64,000 nt of DNA. It comes from Desulfosporosinus sp. Its GTDB lineage: Bacteria; Bacillota; Desulfitobacteriia; Desulfitobacteriales; Desulfitobacteriaceae. The notes beneath the pieces were generated by a model that searched no databases, had not been told where the DNA came from, and worked only from the letters and a program-made list of their open reading frames with translations. The DNA lies in NCBI GenBank assembly GCA_003513495.1, contig DOPM01000029.1, positions 1-64,000 on the forward strand, written 5' to 3'. Below, one piece after another: positions 43,965 to 51,893 of the stretch. Position numbers and translations under genes: made by a program. The stretch's first letter is position 1; each line of letters starts with the position of its first letter.

Positions 43965-44765
43965 CTAAAGCTGGGAAACTCGATTTTTTAAATCAAATCC
44001 ATACCCCTCTGAAAGAACATGCATTAAGACCGGACTTAAGACTAGCGATTGGCCAGGAGTGGTTTCCGAAACATTCGTAATGGTAGAAGTTGATGCATCA
44101 ACTACTGTAACAGTATTGTTTCCTATCACAGAAAAACTTGCGTCAGACTGCACTAATATGGCTGTATCCTCATCAATTCCAACCCCAAGAACGTAGGGAT
44201 TTTGGGAAATTGCTGATAGGAGTCTGCCAATTCGACCACGCTGCGCAAAATGTTGATCTACCACCACTGAACGCAGTAAACCTAGTCCAGGTGCCATCGT
44301 TAAGGTATCTTTCTTCGCTGTTCCTGCTTCCCCCCCGACGATCATCGTATCCGACATAACCGAGGCTCCCGCACTTGTCCCCGCGATTATGATTCCTTGA
44401 GAATACAATTGTTGGAGTTTCCGACCAAGTAACGTACCTCCAAGCAATCCTGTAATTCGAAGTTGATCCCCCCCTGTAAAAAAGATCCCCGTTGAACTTT
44501 CAAATTCCTTTTCAATCCCCCGCCTATTTGCCTGATTGCGGTCGGAAACATCGAGAACCTGAACTTCTTTAGCCCCTAGTTTTAAAAATAAAGCATGGTA
44601 CTCTGTTCCTACTTGAAGCGGATACTCCGTCGCAGCTGTTAAAACTGTAATACGACTTTCTCTGCCGCCTGATTCTTCGACGAATCGCTTTAGAATTTTG
44701 CATTCATTTTTTTTATCCTCTGCTCCACCGATAATAAGCAGTTTTCCCTCTACATGTTCTGTCAA
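43965..44765 (-). CDS. cphB: Cyanophycinase
   Basis: Serine hydrolase that degrades cyanophycin to beta-Asp-Arg dipeptides. The 266-residue protein has the peptidase S51 nucleophile in AGTSAGAS (Ser131), the GIFFTGGDQLRI motif and VDQHFAQRGRIGRL near the catalytic His. The start is TTG with TGGAGG upstream. It lies upstream of cphA in the same direction, so synthesis and breakdown genes are probably cotranscribed. It diverges from the L,D-transpeptidase-like gene. Confidence 0.94.
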   Translation of the reverse strand: MTEHVEGKLLIIGGAEDKKNECKILKRFVEESGGRESRITVLTAATEYPLQVGTEYHALFLKLGAKEVQVLDVSDRNQANRRGIEKEFESSTGIFFTGGDQLRITGLLGGTLLGRKLQQLYSQGIIIAGTSAGASVMSDTMIVGGEAGTAKKDTLTMAPGLGLLRSVVVDQHFAQRGRIGRLLSAISQNPYVLGVGIDEDTAILVQSDASFSVIGNNTVTVVDASTSTITNVSETTPGQSLVLSPVLMHVLSEGYGFDLKNRVSQL

Positions 44766-44916
44766 GCTTATTCCTCCAGTCCAAAATCGTGGTTCTAGTT
44801 AGTCAAGCACTCTATAGTTTCCGCCTAGAATAGGTTTAATTATGCAACGAACATTCAAAAATCAGATACATACCATGAGATAGAATAAATATGCGTAAAG
44901 AAAGGAGCGTCTCTCT

Positions 44917-45252
44917 ATGCCCAACCGTAGAATTTATATATATCCCGCTCGTCGATTGCTTGAGCTTTTTGATGGGGCCCAGCGAATACGTTGTTATTCC
45001 ATAGCAGTAGGCAAACCATCAACTCCTACCCCCCCTGGCTACTACACCCTCGCTACAAAAACAATGTATCCCGGTGGAGTCTTTGGCAGTCGTTGGCTAG
45101 GCCTCTCTATTCCTCATTATGGAATTCATGGAACTAATAACTCTTCCAGCATTGGGCAGGACGTATCTAAAGGCTGTATTCGCATGCATAACCAGGACAT
45201 TGAAGACTTATACGAACTCGTCGAAATTGGAACCCCTATCATCATTCAATAG
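44917..45252 (+). CDS. Minimal L,D-transpeptidase (YkuD) domain protein
   Basis: A 111-residue protein that is almost only a YkuD catalytic domain: the His71 motif HYGIHGTN and the catalytic cysteine Cys87 in SKGCIRM. The N-terminus MPNRRIYIYPARRLLELFDG has no signal peptide or membrane segment and no LysM domain. Most family members act on peptidoglycan outside the membrane; how this one would reach it is unclear. AAAGGAG precedes the ATG. It diverges from cphB and converges on yabG. Confidence 0.85.
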   Translation: MPNRRIYIYPARRLLELFDGAQRIRCYSIAVGKPSTPTPPGYYTLATKTMYPGGVFGSRWLGLSIPHYGIHGTNNSSSIGQDVSKGCIRMHNQDIEDLYELVEIGTPIIIQ

Positions 45253-45290
45253 GGAATAACACAACTTCAGAGGAACTGCCTCCTAGGTCC

Positions 45291-45338
45291 ACAAAAGGGC
45301 GGATTACTTGTCAAAAAAAGTAATCCGCCCCTTTTGTC
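45291..45338. terminator. Bidirectional terminator between the YkuD gene and yabG
   Basis: A long stem, CAAAAGGGCGGATTACTT against AAGTAATCCGCCCCTTTTG, spans 48 bp with one bulge and a short loop. A-rich and T-rich ends are built into the stem, so it can terminate both convergent genes. Confidence 0.8.
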
Positions 45339-45365
45339 CGAGTTTCACTTAATTAGATTTTTCTC

Positions 45366-46208
45366 TTAATAAGGACTTCTGGGATATCCTCTACGCATTT
45401 GTCCTCTAGTCTCCACCCCTCCAACTCCATCTGTTCCCGTAATTGTGTGAGTCAAAATATCTTTTACAGAAACAATTTGGTCTGTTGGGGTAAAAGCAAT
45501 TCTCTCAACAATAAAAACCGGATCAAAGGCATGGATAAGCATGCGTTTTGGGGATGAAGCGAAATTTGCTCCCGCAGAAAGAATCGCTTCGTAGTTAGAT
45601 TGGCAGGCACCTGCAAAAATCACCAGTGCATCCCTATTATGCTGAAAACGTCGAGCTTCTAAGACAGACTCTACAAAATATTTAGAACTTCGATAACTAT
45701 CCATGCTATGAAAATCTTTTTTCCCTGAAATCAACCCATCATGACCGGTTAGAACTAAAATGTCCGCCGGGTTTTCTTGTAACACTTTGCGAATTACCCT
45801 TGGCTGTTCAACTTCCGATTTGCAAATCCCTTTAGCTTCAATTCCCATTTGCTTATATGTCTTAATACATTGGTGTAAATAATCTTGGTCCCCGTCTAGC
45901 TGAAGCACTCGACCTGGTATCTCAAAAAACTCTCTTTGATCATCAAGATCTATTTTCCTTTGGTTGGTTAATTTGTGCAATTTCTGATAAATCATCTTAT
46001 GATCTTCACGTTCGTAATTGGCAACTTCAACAGGACTCTTTAATACTAGGTCTGAGATCGGAGCATCCGCTAACAGCCTTAAATTAAGGCCCTTTAGTAT
46101 AGCCGTAGCCGAGTCTTTGCCTTTTAGCCCCCCTTGTATCCTATCAACATGAAAGAAGATATCCTGTTGATGAGAGAGACGTGCAACTATATCTCCAATC
46201 TGAACCAT
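45366..46208 (-). CDS. yabG: Sporulation-specific protease YabG
   Basis: Mother-cell cysteine protease that processes spore-coat proteins. The 280-residue protein starts with an SH3-like MVQIGDIVARLSHQQDIFFHV. It carries the family motifs DILVLTGHDGLI, FHSMDSYRSSKYFVESV with the conserved His-Asp, and VIFAGACQSNYEAILSAGANFASSPKR with the likely catalytic Cys. AAGGAGGAGG precedes the ATG. It lies downstream of the ksgA-rnmV region, as in B. subtilis. Confidence 0.95.
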   Translation of the reverse strand: MVQIGDIVARLSHQQDIFFHVDRIQGGLKGKDSATAILKGLNLRLLADAPISDLVLKSPVEVANYEREDHKMIYQKLHKLTNQRKIDLDDQREFFEIPGRVLQLDGDQDYLHQCIKTYKQMGIEAKGICKSEVEQPRVIRKVLQENPADILVLTGHDGLISGKKDFHSMDSYRSSKYFVESVLEARRFQHNRDALVIFAGACQSNYEAILSAGANFASSPKRMLIHAFDPVFIVERIAFTPTDQIVSVKDILTHTITGTDGVGGVETRGQMRRGYPRSPY

Positions 46209-46374
46209 TTCACTGACCTCCTCCTTCGTGGGTTTGAATATCTAACACCCATACCCCTAGATATCACAATCTTCTAATGAGATAATTTCTTATATCCCTA
46301 TATTCTATGTCGAACCCGACTAAAACGGCATATATTATAATTATAACAATTTAAGGATAAAAGGGGGAACTAAG

Positions 46375-47253
46375 ATGTTCGGAGCAATTATTCCCGCAAA
46401 AAACGAAGAAAAGAGCATCTTGGCAGCTTTAACTACCATTCTACGCCTTCCGATCAGTCATATCATATTGGTTCTCAACGGCTGCACTGACCGGACATTT
46501 GAACTTGCCCGCTCAATCCCTGATACTCGAATCCATATTCTATATTTTTCAGAGCCCCTAGGAATTGATATACCAAGGGCAATTGGCGCGCTCTACGCAC
46601 GTCACTTAGGAGTTCAAGGCGTCCTCTTCGTTGATGGGGATATGTCTGGAGATATCTATGAAAATCTTGTTCACCTTCTTGATTCCATAGAGTCTGGAGT
46701 TGATGTTGCTCTTACGAATTGTTACCCCTACATTCCACATCGCCAAAAACTCGCTAATCTGGTCCTTAGATTTAGAGCCAAACTTAATCGTGAACTAGAT
46801 CTGTTTAAACGTCTCGGCCTAGCAACTCCTACACATGGACCTCATGCACTCTCTGAACAAGCCTTACAGCTAATTCCTCCCGAGGCTGTTGCCATTCCCC
46901 CCCTCACCTTATATTGGGCCCAGAAAAGCGGTCTGTCCATTAAAGTAGCGACATCCATCCCCCATGAAGCCTTACATTCTCCTAGAAAACATCGCCGGCA
47001 TGCTCGTATGATTGCCGAGACCATTATTGGGGATTGCATCATGGGATTATCTCTAGTTCAGAACAAACCTCTGTCTCGTTCACTAGGCAAGCATAAATTA
47101 CTTGGCTACCACACAGAACGGCGTTTTGATCTCCTGAAAGCATGGGAGCAATCACTTAAGTCTCAAGGCATGTTTTTTGAGCAACATGTCATCGTTCCAG
47201 GATCTTCTCGCTCTATTTCAAACCCTTCTGATCATTCCAACCTCATAACCTAG
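46375..47253 (+). CDS. Family 2 glycosyltransferase
   Basis: A 292-residue protein with a GT-A fold: AIIPAKNEEKSILAALTTIL, HIILVLNGCTDRT and LFVDGDMSGD, which supplies the metal-binding Asp residues (residues 85-94). HGPHALSEQAL resembles acceptor-site segments. There is no membrane segment, so it is a soluble transferase. The donor and acceptor are unknown; cell-envelope or spore-surface sugar is inference from neighbours. GGGGGGAACTAAG precedes the ATG. Its stop TAG interleaves with the stop of the convergent gene in CTAG. Confidence 0.8.
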   Translation: MFGAIIPAKNEEKSILAALTTILRLPISHIILVLNGCTDRTFELARSIPDTRIHILYFSEPLGIDIPRAIGALYARHLGVQGVLFVDGDMSGDIYENLVHLLDSIESGVDVALTNCYPYIPHRQKLANLVLRFRAKLNRELDLFKRLGLATPTHGPHALSEQALQLIPPEAVAIPPLTLYWAQKSGLSIKVATSIPHEALHSPRKHRRHARMIAETIIGDCIMGLSLVQNKPLSRSLGKHKLLGYHTERRFDLLKAWEQSLKSQGMFFEQHVIVPGSSRSISNPSDHSNLIT

Positions 47254-47909
47254 TGACTCCTTATGCTTGGATCAATACTATGTCTTTGAAAGTAGTCCAA
47301 AATTTTATTTTTTTCTTCAACTTGCACATGAACAATTGGTTGGAGTTTCCCCTCATGTACGCCACTCCACTTCATGTAAATCGTTTGATTGTAGGATTTA
47401 TTTAAAATGGGATCTGCATACCGTAAATCGACAAGCACGTAATGTGCATCAATATTGAGCTGTTTTGGATATATCTCGTCACTGGGTATCGTTATAACTA
47501 AACTTGAAGCCCCATCTTTAGGGATCTCATTGACAATCGATGCCTCATCAGAGTAAACCGGTTCAGCAGTTAAGTGCTCATCAAATACAATTGTCTCACT
47601 TGAAAGATTAACCGCCGGATGTATCCCTACATTATTAAACCTTAATTCCAGACTAAGTTCATTGCCTAACTCCACTTTGGGGGATTCTTTTAACACAAAG
47701 TAAGGACGTGTTGTCTCTTGTTGGACTTTCCAAGCGGCAACGGTTAGATAAACGGTAATCAATGCTGTAATTGCAAGCACCGAGGTAGCCGACGTACCGA
47801 TAATACTCGACCATTTTATTGTTCCCTCTTTAATAGCTTTTCCCAACCCAAACTCACTCTCCATTAATGTCAACATTTTTACTGAAAATTTAAGGGCATC
47901 AAGCCTCAA
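47250..47909 (-). CDS. Membrane-anchored protein of unknown function
   Basis: A 219-residue protein with one membrane segment (about residues 42-62, TSATSVLAITALITVYLTVA). An extracytoplasmic beta-rich domain follows (PYFVLKESPKVELGNELSLE, NNVGIHPAVNLS, YVLVDLRYADPI). I do not recognise a family. The pattern of one anchor plus an immunoglobulin-like domain fits a surface protein. The TTG at 47909 has AAGGAG 11 nt upstream; an ATG at 47876 is the alternative. It converges on the glycosyltransferase gene, with overlapping stops. Confidence 0.6.
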   Translation of the reverse strand: MRLDALKFSVKMLTLMESEFGLGKAIKEGTIKWSSIIGTSATSVLAITALITVYLTVAAWKVQQETTRPYFVLKESPKVELGNELSLELRFNNVGIHPAVNLSSETIVFDEHLTAEPVYSDEASIVNEIPKDGASSLVITIPSDEIYPKQLNIDAHYVLVDLRYADPILNKSYNQTIYMKWSGVHEGKLQPIVHVQVEEKNKILDYFQRHSIDPSIRSH

Positions 47910-48003
47910 TTGATTTCAGGCTCCTTTATAGTTTGGATATTTCTGCTCTTTTATGCCCTCTTCAAGCAAAATTTATTACAATAACTATAATTGAAAAACG
48001 AAA

Positions 48004-48055
48004 GGGTGTTGGGGGACGGGGTTGTTGACACTAACAACCCCGTCCCCCAACACCC
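48004..48055. repeat. Perfect 23-bp hairpin after ksgA
   Basis: Arms GGGTGTTGGGGGACGGGG plus TTGTT and their exact complement are separated by GACACT. On the minus strand it is followed by TTTCGTTTTTC, so it may act as the ksgA terminator. A stem this long and GC-rich exceeds what termination needs and resembles dispersed palindromic repeats. Confidence 0.85.
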
Positions 48056-48077
48056 CAATACCTAAGGTCGGAGAACA

Positions 48078-48911
48078 TTACTTCAATTCCGAAAAAGCTT
48101 TTGCTAAAACTTGAAATTCCTCAATACTTAACGACTCTGCTCGCCGACCATCAGAAATTCCCACGCTTTGAATGCGTTCGACAACATCTTCCTTCTTCAA
48201 CCCTAAACCACCTGCCAACGAATTTCCTAAGGTTTTTCGCCGTTGGCTAAAGGCAGCCTTGACTACCCGAAAGAAGTCTTTTCTATTCATATTAAACCCT
48301 TGATACGGACGAAGGTCTAACCTAATCACGGCAGATGTTACCTTAGGTGCTGGCCAAAATGCACTTGGTGGAACATCCATAACTTTTGTGACCTTGGCAG
48401 AAATCTGCACTGCAATAGACAAAATGCCATAGGTTTTACTCCCTGGTGGAGCAGCAATCCGATCCGCCACTTCTTTTTGGACCATAATTGTCATTCCACT
48501 CAAATGAGTCTCTTGCTCGAGAAAATGCATAACCAATGGGCTAGTTATATAGTACGGTAAATTCCCTACTAGATACCCCATTTTATCACCCCATAGGTCT
48601 TTTAAGTCCAACTTTAGGGCATCTTGATGAACTATCTCTATGGGATACTCCTTCAACTCTTTGTTTAATATGCCGATTTTATGATTATCCAACTCAACAG
48701 CCCACATCTTCGGTACCCTTTTAGCTAGAGCTCTGGTTAATACTCCAAGACCAGGTCCAATTTCCACCAGCGGAACATCTTGTTGCAATGTACTGGCTAA
48801 GACAATGCTTTCTATGACTTCGTCGCTGATCAAAAAATTTTGGCCCAAGGATTTATGAGCTCGTGCCCCATATTTTACGAGACGTTGTGTATATTCAGCT
48901 GCGCTCTCCAC
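48078..48911 (-). CDS. rsmA: 16S rRNA dimethyladenosine transferase
   Basis: Also called KsgA. Dimethylates A1518 and A1519 of 16S rRNA. The 277-residue protein has SLGQNFLISDEVIESI and the SAM motif LVEIGPGLGVLTRALAK. It also has GNLPYYITSPLVMHFLE (catalytic NLPY) and FWPAPKVTSAVIRL. The start is GTG with AGGGGAGG upstream, overlapping the end of rnmV by 17 bp. The order rnmV-rsmA-yabG is kept from B. subtilis, with the GT2 and membrane genes inserted. Confidence 0.96.
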   Translation of the reverse strand: MESAAEYTQRLVKYGARAHKSLGQNFLISDEVIESIVLASTLQQDVPLVEIGPGLGVLTRALAKRVPKMWAVELDNHKIGILNKELKEYPIEIVHQDALKLDLKDLWGDKMGYLVGNLPYYITSPLVMHFLEQETHLSGMTIMVQKEVADRIAAPPGSKTYGILSIAVQISAKVTKVMDVPPSAFWPAPKVTSAVIRLDLRPYQGFNMNRKDFFRVVKAAFSQRRKTLGNSLAGGLGLKKEDVVERIQSVGISDGRRAESLSIEEFQVLAKAFSELK

Positions 48912-49446
48912 ACTGCACCTCCCCTATCGCTCGAAGAAACTCCTCACGTGAGACTCCAAAACGGTTCAATCTATGAAGGAATTGCTTCCCATTCGAGTCT
49001 CCGATCCCCAACTTGCGCCCAAGAGCTAACCTATATTCATTGGATCGTTCTGAACCAACAAGACCCAATAACAGCAAATCCTCAATGGTATACTCCTCAT
49101 TGGGTAACCCTTGATCTTGTTTAATATGAGCAAAGGCACGTCGTATTTCATGTAGGGCCGCATTTTCTACTCCTATATCCCCTTGTTTTGTCGCTAATTT
49201 TCTTGATAAGTAAACATGTTTTGCCTGAGGAACAAACGCTTGAATACGGTTTCGGATTTGTTCTCCCACTGTATCAGGATCAGTAAATACAATTACCCCT
49301 TGTCGTTTGGCCATTTCTGCAATGTAGTCTAACTTTTTTTTAGACAGACCATAACCATCTGTCCAAATTACATCAACTTCCCCAAGGGCAAGGCGCACTG
49401 CATGGGCATCATTTTTACCTTCTACAACTATAAGTTCCTTTATCAT
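48895..49446 (-). CDS. rnmV: Ribonuclease M5
   Basis: Toprim nuclease that matures 5S rRNA. The 183-residue protein has the Toprim motif KELIVVEGKNDAHAVRLAL with the catalytic Glu, and VIVFTDPDTVGEQIRNRI with the DxD-type acidic pair. The C-terminal domain has NGKQFLHRLNRFGVSREEF. It is coupled to rsmA by overlap. Length and motifs are normal. Confidence 0.95.
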   Translation of the reverse strand: MIKELIVVEGKNDAHAVRLALGEVDVIWTDGYGLSKKKLDYIAEMAKRQGVIVFTDPDTVGEQIRNRIQAFVPQAKHVYLSRKLATKQGDIGVENAALHEIRRAFAHIKQDQGLPNEEYTIEDLLLLGLVGSERSNEYRLALGRKLGIGDSNGKQFLHRLNRFGVSREEFLRAIGEVQCGERS

Positions 49447-49552
49447 TTTTGATTCCTCCGTTTTTCAACTCTTATATCTTAACCGAGAATGAACAAATAC
49501 TCAAATAAAGGACCTACGTAATGGAACTATTTAACGAGTTTTCGATTAGTAT

Positions 49553-49599
49553 TAAAAGGAGCTGCAGGAAACTAGATACTAACTAGTTTCTTGCAGCTC
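49553..49599 (-). terminator. Terminator of the GH18 gene
   Basis: Outer arms GAGCTGCA/TGCAGCTC and inner GAAACTAG/CTAGTTTC form a 41-bp hairpin with one mismatch, followed on the minus strand by CTTTTAAT. It lies about 20 bp past the GH18 stop. Confidence 0.8.
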
Positions 49600-49620
49600 T
49601 GTTTATTAAGTTATACTAGC

Positions 49621-50790
49621 TTATTTCTTTTCTCTTGTTTCTTTATTGGTTCCATAAGTTTTTATAAGCTGATCCCAGATTCGGGGATCCTCCATTCCTA
49701 AGCGCCAAATGGCAACACCGTGCAGCTTATATTTAAGTGCATCATCCATTTTTGCTCTTAAGCTGGCGATGTTTTCAAAGTACACTTCGTGTCGTACTCC
49801 ATTTGATGTATAGGTAAACTGTGGAACTTTCGCATTAGGGTCGGTAACAATCTCTACTCCGTGCTTTTTAGCTCTCTCAAGGGTCTGAGCATAGGAGAGA
49901 TAATCTGGCATCGTAGGTTTGTTTGATCCCCAGTCAAATGAGTATACAGGAAGACCCATAACAATCTTCTCTTTTGGAATTTTTCCAACGGCAAATTTAA
50001 TAACCCGATCAACCCATCCCTCGGAGGCCACTGGACCTTGGGTTGTTCCCAGTCCATGCTCATCATAGGTCATAAGAATAATTTGGTCGGCGGACTTTCC
50101 AATAGCCGCATAATCATAAGCACCTGACCATAAATCAGACGGGTAATCAGCGAATTTAGCGGGGATAGAAATGTTTAAAACTTTATCTTTTGCTTTTAAC
50201 GCTTTCTTAAGCTCCGCAACAAAGGCCGAAAAATTTTCTCGATCTCCAGGAGGGGTTTTCTCTATATCGATAGAAATCCCATCCCAATTGTCTTTGGTGG
50301 TTAGGTTGACTAAGTTCGTCACCAAGTTCGATCGTTTCCCAGGGTTAGATAACACACTATGCGCTAAATTCTCATCGAAGCCAACCGTCCCTTTTAACTT
50401 CATGTTATGAACCAAAGCATAGGCTTTAGCCCCACCCTTTTGAACCTGATCTTTAATTTTCAGATCAATGTCGCCAGTCTTAAGCAATTTACCATTGTAG
50501 TCAAAGGAATACCAGAAAAACGCTACCTCATCAAGCAATTTAGCATTTTTCAATGTAGTTTCTTTTGAACTAGGTACAGGTCCCTCTTGGTCAGTGTAAA
50601 AACCCATGACAACTCTTTTTTCTGGTCCTAATACCGATTCACGTGTTGCCCCTGCCTCAGCTTCCGGCAACTTTGCAGTTTGTTCCGGTGCATCGGGAGC
50701 AGCCGGTGGTTGTTGTACATTAGTACATCCTGTCAGGGTAAGGCTTAAGATCAAGGCACTACTCGCCAATAAAGTCAGAAACCGTTTCAT
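49621..50790 (-). CDS. GH18 family lipoprotein, spore-type glycosidase
   Basis: A 389-residue lipoprotein (lipobox LTLTGC, Cys22), a Pro/Ala-rich linker to about residue 55, and a GH18 barrel. The catalytic motif reads WDGISIDIE with the proton donor Glu177. The first Asp of the classic DGxDxDxE is Ser here, as spore-cortex type GH18 proteins (YaaH/SleL) also deviate. LMTYDEHG and VAIWRLGMEDPRIW are further barrel motifs. There is no LysM domain. A role in peptidoglycan or cortex turnover is inference. The ATG at 50790 has AAGGAG upstream. Confidence 0.88.
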   Translation of the reverse strand: MKRFLTLLASSALILSLTLTGCTNVQQPPAAPDAPEQTAKLPEAEAGATRESVLGPEKRVVMGFYTDQEGPVPSSKETTLKNAKLLDEVAFFWYSFDYNGKLLKTGDIDLKIKDQVQKGGAKAYALVHNMKLKGTVGFDENLAHSVLSNPGKRSNLVTNLVNLTTKDNWDGISIDIEKTPPGDRENFSAFVAELKKALKAKDKVLNISIPAKFADYPSDLWSGAYDYAAIGKSADQIILMTYDEHGLGTTQGPVASEGWVDRVIKFAVGKIPKEKIVMGLPVYSFDWGSNKPTMPDYLSYAQTLERAKKHGVEIVTDPNAKVPQFTYTSNGVRHEVYFENIASLRAKMDDALKYKLHGVAIWRLGMEDPRIWDQLIKTYGTNKETREKK

Positions 50791-50899
50791 ACTGCACTTC
50801 AACTCCTTAAATCTTAGATTCGGTCACTGACTTTATCTTCCCCTCTTCAAAAGAGGATATGTATCTAAGCGCCAAGCGTTAATATCCTATTTAAGTTAA

Positions 50900-51607
50900 T
50901 TATGGAAGTTCAAAATAATTAGCTATTCCTTTAGCAATTGCTCTTGATAACTGTTCTTGGTACCAAGATTGCTGCAGCTTTCTCTGTTCTTTTACGCTTG
51001 ATAAGTATCCCACTTCTACTATAACAGCTGGCATGCTTGTATTTTTAATAATATAAAAATCTCCAGGTTTTGCAATTCTACGATTCATCCCTGTTATTTT
51101 TATCATTTCTTGTTGGATTAATTCAGCCAACCTTTTTCCAGATTCAGATTTATAATGATAAAAGGTTTCGGCGCCGGAGTTTTGTCCAGTAGCTGTCGCA
51201 TTAACATGCAAGCTAACAAAAACATCAGCTTTCTCTTCTTTAGCCATTTCAATACGATGATTTAAATCAATATGCTTCTTTGTCGTCTTTCCTTTAACCC
51301 CATTCGGAACATAATCCGTATCTTCCTCTCTCGTAAGGAACACTTCTATACCACTTGGCAGCAGCATCTCCTTAACTTTCTGGGCTATTTGAAGATTAAT
51401 CGATTTTTCGTAAACACCTTGAGATGTGACTGCTCCAGGATCATATCCACCATGCCCAGGATCAAGCATAACCACATATCGGTTTTCAAATTGACTTACC
51501 ACAGCGGTAGAACCCTGCCAGAATACAGAGAGTACCAACGTACACATAACACCAATAACGAGCACAACTGCAAATTTTGTTCCTATGATTACTTTGGGCC
51601 ATCGCAT
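50900..51607 (-). CDS. cwlD: N-acetylmuramoyl-L-alanine amidase, CwlD type
   Basis: Zinc amidase (Amidase_3) that helps make muramic-delta-lactam in spore cortex. The 235-residue protein has an N-terminal membrane anchor or uncleaved signal (residues 10-30) and the catalytic domain. Zinc ligands lie in DPGHGGYDPGA (His52), GVYEKSINL (Glu68) and DVFVSLHVNA; PAVIVEVGYLS carries the catalytic Glu. CGGGGGAG precedes the ATG. CwlD is favoured over other amidases by size and by the lack of repeat domains; the exact orthology is inference. Confidence 0.85.
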   Translation of the reverse strand: MRWPKVIIGTKFAVVLVIGVMCTLVLSVFWQGSTAVVSQFENRYVVMLDPGHGGYDPGAVTSQGVYEKSINLQIAQKVKEMLLPSGIEVFLTREEDTDYVPNGVKGKTTKKHIDLNHRIEMAKEEKADVFVSLHVNATATGQNSGAETFYHYKSESGKRLAELIQQEMIKITGMNRRIAKPGDFYIIKNTSMPAVIVEVGYLSSVKEQRKLQQSWYQEQLSRAIAKGIANYFELP

Positions 51608-51656
51608 TCAGCACTCCCCCGTTTCGCAATTCTATTAAAGAGTATGTGCTGATAAA

Positions 51657-51855
51657 TAAAGTTATACTTTTGGACAGTAAAGAAACTTGGCTGGCGCCAG
51701 AAGACACGTCTTCGGGCGCCAGCCTTAGTTGCACTTATGCTTCAGACGACGAAGACACCGTCTTCGCACGGGTTAAACCTTCTTGCAGCACTGTCTTCGC
51801 ACGTATTAGCCTTCTTGCAGTATGCAACAAAAGTTATACTTTCTGATTAGTATAA
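51657..51855 (+). repeat. Dispersed repeat element, copy D, composite
   Basis: A free right end (AAAGTTATACTTTTGGACAG, 51657-51678) is followed at once by a full copy starting AAGAAACTTGGCTGGCGCC. Near its left end an extra inverted repeat, GGCTGGCGCC (51689-51698) and GGCGCCAGCC (51715-51724), encloses GAAGACACGTCTTC. Then come TTAGTTGCACTTATGCTTCA, two tandem units, and the right end GCAGTATGCAAC/AAAGTTATACTTTCTG. It lies between cwlD and the yabE gene. Confidence 0.85.
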
Positions 51856-51856
51856 A

Positions 51857-51884
51857 AAGAGCCCTCGCATTAGCGAAGACTCTT
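51857..51884 (-). terminator. Terminator of the yabE-like gene
   Basis: The minus strand reads AAGAGTCTTCGC, TAAT, GCGAGGGCTCTT followed by TTTATAC, 10 bp past the stop. The hairpin ends where repeat element D begins, so the T-tract is shared with the element terminus. Confidence 0.8.
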
Positions 51885-51893
51885 AAAGTTTAC

